In this document: one piece after another, positions 15,035-22,229 of the stretch
Layout of the letters: every line of letters starts with the position of its first letter
Numbering within the stretch: position 1 is the first letter of the stretch
Source: Bacillota bacterium
GTDB taxonomy: Bacteria; Bacillota; Clostridia; Acetivibrionales; JAEZXR01
Assembly (NCBI GenBank): GCA_023419605.1
Contig: JAEZXR010000061.1
Coordinates: 100,560 to 164,559, forward strand
Direction of reading: 5' to 3'
DNA: 64,000 nt
Program-made: the position numbers and the translations under genes
The notes under the pieces: model-generated
Database searches by the model: none
Told to the model about the DNA's origin: nothing
The model's input: the letters and a program-made list of their open reading frames with translations, nothing else

Positions 15035-17053
15035 GTGAAAAGAACCGTAAGAAAAAAGGCACTTATACTCGCCGTACTTATGGCATTTGCTTTTAGTTTT
15101 CAGACTGCAGGAGCAGCCTTTGGCATGGCAGAGCCAAGCATGAAAGCAGGGGCGGAAATAAACATGTTGGAGGGCATGGGGTCTGCCCTTGGAAGTACAG
15201 TTTCCGATGATCCCATTACGCATTCCATCAAAGGAAATATACCTGCTGGAAAAATCGTTGTAGTTTCACTGAGCGATGTCCCCGTGAATCGCGACAATGA
15301 TTATAGGCTGGACTTGATAAGTACAGCCACGGGAACGGCTCCTGCGGTCATTCCGGAGCCCTTAAACAGGGTGTGGCATCAATCTTCCAAGATGACCTAT
15401 TACAAAACGGTGGATGCAATCAATCAATCCTATAAAGTGGTTGTAACTCCGAAGGATTATCTGGGCAAATATAAAATAAATGTAATGGTGGTGGATGCCA
15501 TCGGGCCTTTTACCAAATTAGATTCACTAGAACAACCTACACAATCTGCTACCTATGTGTTTTCCAATGCACCTGAAATACTCAACGCCGACACTTATAA
15601 ATGGGAAGAAGGGTACTATTTGCAGCGAAGCAGGATCCAGGGGAATGCAAATATATTCTGGGAGCATCAGAATCAACTGGGCTACGATGCAGTATTCGGC
15701 GTTCTGCTGTGGAACCGGGAGTCCTATGATGTCACTGTGGCACTAAACCGGAGAAGTTTTAAAAGCTTTATGAGTGAAGGCGGGGACGAAGCAAAGTCCA
15801 TGGAAAACGCGATGTGCGGTGTATGGGAGGATTGGTTCAAAGGAAGAATACAGGAAGACGAACGTATGGATAACTTTGAGAAGGTACCCATAACGATAAA
15901 AGCCCATAGTGCCCAATGGATTCATTTAAACAAGGAGAAATACAATCCTTTCCTGTTAAAATCCACCTTTACCGGCGTGATGAGCATTTCAATCAAAAAA
16001 GATAACAACACTACCCTGTATGATGGGGATAAACTGTTTTGTGACACGTATGTTCTGATGCAGGGATTTGAAAATGTAATTGCGTCCAATGTCGGCAATG
16101 CAAAGGAGGCGAGCGCCAGCGTTCATCTCCGTGGGTCAGGAACCGGGCCTATTATAAGTACAACGGTACCGGAAAAACATGAAATTACGAAAAGTAATCC
16201 GTACCGGTTTCTTATTAGTGGGCCGGAGGTACCCAGGCTGCAAAGTGGGGAACATACACCCTTAACATACTATAACAAAGAGGGGCAAGCCATCGCCGTT
16301 GCAGACCAGTACTCCTGTAATTATGGCATTGTGTACAGGATAACCTTTAGCGGTTTTACCAGCAGTAAGAAAATACAGGGAAAAATACGGTGCAATCCTT
16401 TTTCAAATCCGGACGCCTCTGTTGATATGGGCGGCGGTAAAGTAAATGCAGGCATCTATATTGTTGGGCATAGAGACAAGGCCGGGAACTCTGCAATATT
16501 TAAAAAGCTGGTTCATTCGGGTCAAGATTGGATATTTGATAACAATGTTCCCAACAATGGAGAACCTGTAACCTACTATTTTGTTGCAGGTGCCATGAGC
16601 AGCTTGCCCGTGGAAATCAGCTTTGTTACTGAGGAACCGGTCCCGACACCGCAAGCGACCCCGAAGCCGGGGAAAGAGGTCGTATTGTATATCAATAACC
16701 CCATGATGCAAACAAAGGATGGCCAAAAGGAGATTGACCCGGGGAAAGGGACCTCACCGCTGGTCGTAGAGGATAGAACCTTGATTCCCATACGGGCGTT
16801 GGTAGAGGAATTTGCCGGCACCATAGCCTGGGACGAGAAGGAGAAAAGGGTTACGATACAGCAGGGGACGAAAACCATTCAATTATGGGTTGATAGTGTA
16901 AAATCGCTGGTCAACGGGCAGGAAAAAACATTGGATGTCGTGCCCAGGGTGGTGAACGATCGAACGCTGGTTCCACTTCGGTTTGTCGCAGAAAGCTTTG
17001 GATATGAAGTGCAATGGGAAGATAAAACAAGCAGGATAACAATTCGGTATTAG
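15035..17053 (+). CDS. Secreted protein with C-terminal copper amine oxidase-like (stalk) domain
   Basis: The 672-aa product starts at GTG 15035 behind AGGTGAGG and has a clear signal peptide (basic start, hydrophobic core ALILAVLMAFAFSF). About residues 35-540 form a region I cannot assign to a family. A proline/threonine linker (VPTPQATPKPG) leads to about 120 C-terminal residues with the paired repeats DRTLIPIRALVEEF and DRTLVPLRFVAESFG of the Cu_amine_oxidN1 domain. In Firmicutes this domain is a common cell-surface module without oxidase activity. An upstream in-frame ATG at 14957 lies in the promoter and is discounted. Confidence 0.8.
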   Translation: MKRTVRKKALILAVLMAFAFSFQTAGAAFGMAEPSMKAGAEINMLEGMGSALGSTVSDDPITHSIKGNIPAGKIVVVSLSDVPVNRDNDYRLDLISTATGTAPAVIPEPLNRVWHQSSKMTYYKTVDAINQSYKVVVTPKDYLGKYKINVMVVDAIGPFTKLDSLEQPTQSATYVFSNAPEILNADTYKWEEGYYLQRSRIQGNANIFWEHQNQLGYDAVFGVLLWNRESYDVTVALNRRSFKSFMSEGGDEAKSMENAMCGVWEDWFKGRIQEDERMDNFEKVPITIKAHSAQWIHLNKEKYNPFLLKSTFTGVMSISIKKDNNTTLYDGDKLFCDTYVLMQGFENVIASNVGNAKEASASVHLRGSGTGPIISTTVPEKHEITKSNPYRFLISGPEVPRLQSGEHTPLTYYNKEGQAIAVADQYSCNYGIVYRITFSGFTSSKKIQGKIRCNPFSNPDASVDMGGGKVNAGIYIVGHRDKAGNSAIFKKLVHSGQDWIFDNNVPNNGEPVTYYFVAGAMSSLPVEISFVTEEPVPTPQATPKPGKEVVLYINNPMMQTKDGQKEIDPGKGTSPLVVEDRTLIPIRALVEEFAGTIAWDEKEKRVTIQQGTKTIQLWVDSVKSLVNGQEKTLDVVPRVVNDRTLVPLRFVAESFGYEVQWEDKTSRITIRY

Positions 17054-17060
17054 AACTTAG

Positions 17061-17106
17061 AAAATAACCCTCTGCTCGCGGTAGCGTGAGCAGAGGGTTA
17101 TTTTTA
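17061..17106 (+). terminator. Terminator after the surface-protein gene
   Basis: AAAATAACCCTCTGCTC / GAGCAGAGGGTTATTTT is a perfect 17-bp stem with a 10-nt loop. Confidence 0.93.
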
Positions 17107-17218
17107 CTTCCGTTATTGGGGTATAATTTTTAGTATACATAGGAAAAATGCGTTTGATAATACCAAACAACTTTACCCTATAGAGGATTTATCGGGGAAA
17201 ATTTTTATAAATTTCCTA

Positions 17219-17249
17219 TTGACTCTAACATTGTGTCATAGTTTATTAT
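17219..17249 (+). promoter_or_regulatory. MerR-type promoter/operator with 19-bp spacer
   Basis: TTGACT (17219-17224) and TATTAT (17244-17249) are 19 bp apart, the elongated spacing that MerR-family activators correct by twisting DNA. The spacer carries an imperfect dyad GAC...GTC. It lies 18 bp before the merR-like gene, so autoregulation is expected. Confidence 0.65.
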
Positions 17250-17267
17250 GGATCTGGAGGCGATACC

Positions 17268-18023
17268 ATGTATTATAAGATTAAGGAAGTAGCTGATATG
17301 GTGGGTATAAGCGTACGTATGCTGCATCATTATGACAAAATAGGTCTACTTAAATCGGAGTCTGTAAGTCCGGCCAGATACAGGCTTTATACAGATAAAG
17401 ACCTGGAAAGATTGCAACAGGTTCTATTCTTTAAAGAACTCGAGTTTAGCCTCCAGGAAATTAAAGATATTATGGACAGTCCGAATTTTGATAGAAGGCA
17501 CGCTCTAGAGACGCAAGAAAGCCTATTGATCCGAAAGAAGGAACGGCTTGAAGAGATAATTAAGATTGTTAGAAAGACAATACAATCAATGGATGGAGGG
17601 AAAGAAATGGACAAAAAGGAAATGTTTAAGGCATTCGATATGTCTGCTATAGAAAAAGAACAGGAAAAATATGCAGAGGAAATCAAACAGAAATATGGGA
17701 ACACAGAGGCATACAGAGAGAGTCAAATTAAGACTTCCAGGTATACCCAAGAGGATTGGGATGCAATTATGGAAGAGCAGGATCGATTCTTTAGCAAGTT
17801 GGTGTCTTTAATGGATAAAGGACCTACAGACCCGGAAGTCCAGAAGGCAATGGGAGAATTGAGGCAGCAGGTTACGGACAGGTTTTATACTTGTACTCCG
17901 GAGATTTTTAGGGGAATTGGCGATATGTATGCAAACGATAGACGAATCGTTGAAAACGTAGAAGGCCTTGCCAAGTTCTTACGAGATGCGATTCACGCTT
18001 ATTGCGATAATCTGGAGGAATAA
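17268..18023 (+). CDS. MerR family regulator with TipA-type effector domain
   Basis: The 251-aa product has an N-terminal winged helix-turn-helix (YYKIKEVADMVGISVRMLHHYDKIGLL, then ARYRLYTDKDLERLQQ), a dimerisation coiled coil (about 70-110) and a C-terminal TipAS-like domain of about 130 residues (QEDWDAIMEEQDRFF, FYTCTPEIFRGIGDMYANDRRI). In Streptomyces TipA and Bacillus Mta this domain senses peptide antibiotics or drugs and the protein activates its own elongated promoter. No efflux gene is adjacent, so its other targets are unknown. Promoter spacing supports autoregulation. Confidence 0.92.
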   Translation: MYYKIKEVADMVGISVRMLHHYDKIGLLKSESVSPARYRLYTDKDLERLQQVLFFKELEFSLQEIKDIMDSPNFDRRHALETQESLLIRKKERLEEIIKIVRKTIQSMDGGKEMDKKEMFKAFDMSAIEKEQEKYAEEIKQKYGNTEAYRESQIKTSRYTQEDWDAIMEEQDRFFSKLVSLMDKGPTDPEVQKAMGELRQQVTDRFYTCTPEIFRGIGDMYANDRRIVENVEGLAKFLRDAIHAYCDNLEE

Positions 18024-18154
18024 TATTTGACCGGGCTCTGCTTACTTAGTAGGTCTCTCTGTTTAAACGGAGAAGGTAAGAAGCGTGGAAAAATGAAAAG
18101 AACAGCGTTATCTGTGAGTATAACAAAAGCATTATAGAATGGGGATGAATAGAA

Positions 18155-19075
18155 GTGATAACCGCACAGATGGTGAAAGAATTAAGAGAAAAAACCGGAG
18201 CTGGAATGATGGACTGTAAAAAGGCCTTAGGTGAAGCAAGGGGTGATATGGATAAAGCGGCTGGAATTATCAGAAAAAAAGGCATGGCTGTAGCTGTGCA
18301 AAAGGCGGATAGGATCACGGCAGAGGGCGTTGTGGAAGTCTATGTTTCGAATGATAATAAAAGTGCAGGCATCGTTGAATTTAATTGTGAGACAGACTTT
18401 GTTGCAGCAAACAGTGAATTCATCACGCTAGCCAAAAACTTGGCAAGACAGGCCGCTGTGACAAATGCAGCAAATACGAAGGAGTTTATGGAGGAAAAAT
18501 ATATTGCAGATGCAAATAGCACCGTGAAGGAGGCTGTAACTGCTTTAATCGCAAAACTTGGCGAAAATATGTCCGTGAGAAAATTTGAAAAATTCACTAC
18601 GGCGGACAATATAATTCAAAGCTATATTCATGGAGGAGGAAGAATCGGGGCTGTTGTTGAGCTCGCTTGTGCTGAAGACAGCCCGGTCTTACTGGAAGTT
18701 GCGAAGACCGCAGCAATGCAGGTGGCTGCTGCAAATCCTCTATATTTAGATCCTGCTGTAGTAGATGAAGATGTAGTAAACGAAAAGCGAAAAGGCTATA
18801 AATTTGAGGCACTGAATGAAGGCAAACCGGAAAATATTGCGGAAAAAGTGGCTGAAGGAAAGCTGCGGAAATACTTCACAGAAGTATGCTTGTTAAAACA
18901 GCAATGGGTGAAAAATCCTGACTACACGATTGTAAAGTATCTGCAGGAGAAATCAAAGGAAGTGGGTACCCCCATATCTATTGTAAAATATATTCGATAT
19001 GAAAGAGGAGAGGGCATAAAAAAAGAAGAAAACTTTGCTGAAGCAGTTCAAAAACAAATAAATCCGGGAAGATAA
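18155..19075 (+). CDS. tsf: Elongation factor Ts, away from rpsB
   Basis: EF-Ts exchanges GDP for GTP on EF-Tu. The 306-aa product has the UBA-like N-terminus (VKELREKTGAGMMDCKKAL), the core with NCETDFVAAN and YIHGGGRIG, the duplicated dimerisation repeat, and the C-terminal module (FTEVCLLKQQWVKNP). It thus keeps all domains. It begins at GTG behind GGGGATG. It is not next to rpsB, pyrH or frr, its usual operon partners. The short upstream gap holds an imperfect hairpin (CTTAC...GTAAG, about 18040-18085). It could be the only copy, relocated, or a second, more divergent paralogue. Confidence 0.93.
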   Translation: MITAQMVKELREKTGAGMMDCKKALGEARGDMDKAAGIIRKKGMAVAVQKADRITAEGVVEVYVSNDNKSAGIVEFNCETDFVAANSEFITLAKNLARQAAVTNAANTKEFMEEKYIADANSTVKEAVTALIAKLGENMSVRKFEKFTTADNIIQSYIHGGGRIGAVVELACAEDSPVLLEVAKTAAMQVAAANPLYLDPAVVDEDVVNEKRKGYKFEALNEGKPENIAEKVAEGKLRKYFTEVCLLKQQWVKNPDYTIVKYLQEKSKEVGTPISIVKYIRYERGEGIKKEENFAEAVQKQINPGR

Positions 19076-19179
19076 AGGGGAGGGGGAAACTTCGCCTCCT
19101 TTATTTGAACAGTTTTTAAGGTCAACTGGTTATCCTGTTTTGTGATATCATTAAAAGCATAGTTAATTTATAGAGGAAT

Positions 19180-19226
19180 AAAAAAGGAAAGAATTTTAAA
19201 CGTTGTCTAAAATTCTTTCCTTTTTT
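19180..19226. terminator. Bidirectional terminator between tsf and tRNA-Leu
   Basis: AAAAAAGGAAAGAATTTTA and its perfect complement flank an 8-nt loop. The T6 run on one strand serves tsf and the A6 on the other serves the convergent tRNA. Confidence 0.92.
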
Positions 19227-19311
19227 GGTGCGGATGAAGGGATTTGAACCCCCACGTCCTCTCGAACACTAGCACCTGAAGCTAGCGTGTCTGCCGTTCC
19301 ACCACATCCGC
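19226..19311 (-). tRNA. tRNA-Leu (anticodon CAG)
   Basis: An 86-nt class II tRNA on the minus strand. It has acceptor GCGGATG/CATCCGC, a D arm with GGTGGAACGGCAGACAC, anticodon loop TTCAGGT giving CAG, a long variable arm (TGTTCGAGAGGACGT), the T arm with GGTTCAAATCC, and encoded CCA. It reads leucine CUG. Confidence 0.95.
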
Positions 19312-19328
19312 ATCTCAGCGCATAATGA

Positions 19329-19357
19329 AGTATACTACATTCAAAAATGAAATGCAA
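19329..19357 (-). promoter_or_regulatory. Sigma-A promoter of tRNA-Leu
   Basis: On the minus strand, TTGCAT (19357-19352), 17 bp, TATACT (19334-19329) ends 18 bp before the tRNA. Confidence 0.75.
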
Positions 19358-19502
19358 TACTTTTTTGAAAAAAATTTTAAAAATTATGTGGGAATTTATG
19401 CTACCTATTGAAACTTATCATATAAATTATCAGGTAATAATTTTTTTTTACCGCCCAATGGTGTATAATACCTGTGTAGACAGTATAGTGGGAGGGTTTC
19501 AA

Positions 19503-20897
19503 TTGAACAGAAAACTAGAGGCCTTTAAGGCTGAAATAAAAAATAAGAGGGTAGCAGTTCTGGGAATCGGCATCAGCAATACTCCCTTGATTAAATACTT
19601 GCGGAATATAGGGGTTGAAGTCGCAGCTTTTGACAGGTCGGACCGGGAGAAGCTGGGAGACATTGCAAATGAATTGGAAATGCTCGGAGTGAGCCTTAGT
19701 CTCGGTACAGAGTATCTGAATAACCTGAGAGGGTTCGATGTCATATTCCGGACTCCAGGTATGCGCTATGACATTCCGGAGCTGGTAAGAGCCAGGGAGG
19801 AAGGTGCGGAAATCACCTCCGAAATGGAGATTTTTTTTGAACTGTGCCCGGCACCGATTATCGCCATCACGGGAAGCGATGGAAAAACTACAACAACAAC
19901 GCTTGTTTACACAATCTTAAAGGAACAGGGATATAACTGCTGGTTGGGAGGAAATATCGGAACTCCGCTTCTGAGCAGGATTGATGAAATAAAGGAAACA
20001 GATAAAGTAGTGTTGGAGCTTAGCAGCTTCCAGCTCCATACCATGAAGAGAAGTCCTCAGGTTGCGGTGGTCACAAACATAACCCCAAATCATCTCGATG
20101 TACATAAATCCATGGAAGAATACGTAGAGGCTAAGAAGAATATTTTCTTACATCAAACACCGGACTGTAAGCTGGTATTGAATTATGATAACGATATCAC
20201 CCGCGGATTTGGACCGGAAGCGGCAGGGGAAACCGTATTCTTCAGCAGGGTGAACGGCCTGGAGTCCGGTGCCCTGTTGTCCGATGAGTGGCTGGTTTAT
20301 AGGAAAAACGGAGAGGAAACGAGATTGGTCCGGGCAGAAGATATTGTTATACCCGGGGTACACAATATCGAGAATTATCTGGCCGCCAGCGCGGCAGTAA
20401 TGGATCTGGTACAGCCGGAAACCATTAAAAAGGTTGCCACAACTTTTACGGGTGTAGAACATAGAATCGAGCTGGTGAGGGAACTGGACAGTGTAAAGTA
20501 CTATAATAGCTCTATTGATAGCAGCCCCAACAGAACCTCGTCTGCATTGAACACCTTTAATCAAAGGGTGATCCTCATTGCGGGAGGGAAAGATAAAGGT
20601 ATTCCTTATGATGCTCTGGGGAGTGCTTTGGTGAAAAAAGTAAAGTGCCTGATCCTTATTGGAGCCACGGCAGATAAGATTGAGAAGGCATTGCAGGATG
20701 AGGTTGAACGTACCGGAAATGGGAGAGATATCGAAGTCCTCCGGTGCAGCACCTATGAAGAGGTAGTAAATACGGCCCGTCAAAAGGCAAAGAAAGGGGA
20801 TATCGTACTTTTATCCCCTGCCAGCACAAGTTTTGATATGTTTAACAATTTTGAGGAACGCGGAAACAAATTCAAGGAACTTGTGAAAGGACTGTAA
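19503..20897 (+). CDS. murD: UDP-N-acetylmuramoylalanine--D-glutamate ligase
   Basis: MurD adds D-glutamate to UDP-MurNAc-L-Ala in the cytoplasmic phase of peptidoglycan synthesis. The 464-aa product has the N-terminal UDP-binding Rossmann fold (VAVLGIGISNTPLIKYL), the ATP loop GSDGKTTTTT near residue 124, VTNITPNHLDVH, and the C-terminal domain phrases GVEHRIELVRELDSVKYYNSS and LIAGGKDKG. I choose TTG 19503, directly after GGGAGGG, instead of upstream codons that run through the promoter (TATAAT, 19464-19469). It is separate from the usual mra cluster. Confidence 0.92.
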   Translation: MNRKLEAFKAEIKNKRVAVLGIGISNTPLIKYLRNIGVEVAAFDRSDREKLGDIANELEMLGVSLSLGTEYLNNLRGFDVIFRTPGMRYDIPELVRAREEGAEITSEMEIFFELCPAPIIAITGSDGKTTTTTLVYTILKEQGYNCWLGGNIGTPLLSRIDEIKETDKVVLELSSFQLHTMKRSPQVAVVTNITPNHLDVHKSMEEYVEAKKNIFLHQTPDCKLVLNYDNDITRGFGPEAAGETVFFSRVNGLESGALLSDEWLVYRKNGEETRLVRAEDIVIPGVHNIENYLAASAAVMDLVQPETIKKVATTFTGVEHRIELVRELDSVKYYNSSIDSSPNRTSSALNTFNQRVILIAGGKDKGIPYDALGSALVKKVKCLILIGATADKIEKALQDEVERTGNGRDIEVLRCSTYEEVVNTARQKAKKGDIVLLSPASTSFDMFNNFEERGNKFKELVKGL

Positions 20898-20907
20898 GGC
20901 TTAATGG

Positions 20908-20957
20908 AATCGCAGCAGTGCTTTTAACCGGCCTCTGCGGTTCTTTGTATTTTTTTG
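20908..20957 (+). terminator. Terminator after murD
   Basis: CGCAG and CTGCG arms with flanking A/T pairs enclose a GC-containing loop, followed by TTCTTTGTATTTTTTT. Confidence 0.6.
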
Positions 20958-21022
20958 TGCTTTAATTACCATACTATTGTTGTTAATTTATAATCGGAAA
21001 ACAAGGATGAGGATGTGATAGT

Positions 21023-21790
21023 TTGGGCACAAATAACAAAGTGTCTTTCAGTAATACGTCAGTGCAGGAGGAGACGAAGGATAACAAGGATGGTGCAACA
21101 GATCTCGATGTATTAAAGGAACTTGGGCAATCCACTGTTAAAAATCCCAGAGGCAATATCCATTGCTTGACCATCATCGGTCAGATCGAGGGACATATCA
21201 TTTTACCACCGCAAAACAAAACAACAAAATACGAACATGTAATACCTCAATTGGTTGCTATAGAAGAAAACACCGAAATCGACGGTTTGCTGCTGGTTTT
21301 GAATACAGTGGGGGGAGATGTCGAGGCGGGGCTGGCTATTGCGGAAATGGTGGCTAGTATGAGTAAACCAACGGTTTCCCTGGTTCTTGGCGGAGGGCAC
21401 AGTATCGGAGTACCCATGGCGGTCTCTACCAATCACTCCTTTATAGCACCTTCGGCAACCATGACCATTCATCCGCTGCGGCTGAGCGGCATGATTATCG
21501 GAGTACCTCAAACCTATGAGTATTTTGATAAAATGCAGGAAAGGGTCGTGCAATTTGTGGCCAAGAATTCGAATATTTCCAAGGATAGATTCAGAGAGCT
21601 CATGTTGAAGACGGGTGAATTGGCTAACGATGTAGGTACGGTTTTGTTCGGCGAGGAAGCAGTTAGAAATGGCCTCATTGACGAGCTTGGAGGGCTTTCA
21701 CATGCGCTTAGGAAGTTGTACGACTTGATCGGAGCGGAAAAAGCCAAGCGGGAAATGCTGAATAATGAAACGGCAGGTGGGTTGCAATGA
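21023..21790 (+). CDS. tepA: ClpP-fold protease TepA-like
   Basis: The 255-aa product belongs to the ClpP/SppA crotonase-fold group. Visible motifs are [18 protein letters not shown], a nucleophile-like Ser in [11 protein letters not shown] and a His in [10 protein letters not shown]. Bacillus TepA was linked to preprotein translocation and to degradation of spore proteins. There is no signal peptide, so it is cytoplasmic. TTG 21023 follows GGATGAGGA. The order tepA-ylzJ-spoIIIE is the same as in Bacillus. The frame overlaps ylzJ by 4 bp. Confidence 0.88.
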   Translation: MGTNNKVSFSNTSVQEETKDNKDGATDLDVLKELGQSTVKNPRGNIHCLTIIGQIEGHIILPPQNKTTKYEHVIPQLVAIEENTEIDGLLLVLNTVGGDVEAGLAIAEMVASMSKPTVSLVLGGGHSIGVPMAVSTNHSFIAPSATMTIHPLRLSGMIIGVPQTYEYFDKMQERVVQFVAKNSNISKDRFRELMLKTGELANDVGTVLFGEEAVRNGLIDELGGLSHALRKLYDLIGAEKAKREMLNNETAGGLQ

Positions 21791-22014
21791 TCCTCTATTC
21801 CATTATTCCACAGGAAGTGGTTTTTGGCGGCAGCACCGATAGTGCAGCAGGAACAATGACGGAGATGGATTATATGGGAGAACGGGTTCAGGTATCTGCT
21901 TTGACAAACAATCGATTTGTGATACAAAGGCTGATTAGTACAAAGCCGCAAGCCTACTTGAATCCGAACCTTCAGCCGGGAACGATTATATACTCCGCAC
22001 CTAAGGGAACGTAA
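21787..22014 (+). CDS. ylzJ: YlzJ-like protein
   Basis: A 75-aa protein whose ATG overlaps the tepA stop (ATGA), implying translational coupling. The start [15 protein letters not shown] and the ending SAPKGT match the small YlzJ family, which sits between tepA and spoIIIE in spore-formers. The function is unknown. No membrane segments or catalytic motif are visible. Confidence 0.85.
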   Translation: MILYSIIPQEVVFGGSTDSAAGTMTEMDYMGERVQVSALTNNRFVIQRLISTKPQAYLNPNLQPGTIIYSAPKGT

Positions 22015-22052
22015 AATAATTACGCTTTGATAGGGAAGTACAGTGTGAAACG

Positions 22053-22096
22053 CGCTGCGGTCACGGAAATTAATAGGAAATCAAGTGACCGCGTGC
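22053..22096. other. Inverted repeat GCGGTCAC / GTGACCGC
   Basis: Perfect 8-bp arms, extended by GC pairs, with a 20-nt spacer after ylzJ. There is no T run. It could end the ylzJ transcript or be a binding site. Confidence 0.4.
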
Positions 22097-22156
22097 ATTA
22101 TCGAGACAAGGATATGAAATATCTATAGAAAAATAAATGCAAATATGATATAGTAA

Positions 22157-22216
22157 GTCTAGCCGGAAAAGCTACTAGAGAGGTTGGTGCCAGGGTTTCC
22201 GGCGACTTTATTTTTT
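22157..22216 (+). terminator. Leader hairpin with T run just before spoIIIE (possible attenuator)
   Basis: GTCTAGCCGGAAA (22157-22169) pairs with TTTCCGGCGAC (22196-22206), followed by TTTATTTTTT that runs straight into the Shine-Dalgarno (GGGGG). The loop is 26 nt and GA-rich. A terminator this close to a start codon suggests conditional readthrough. Confidence 0.6.
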
Positions 22217-22229
22217 GGGGGTCATCAGT

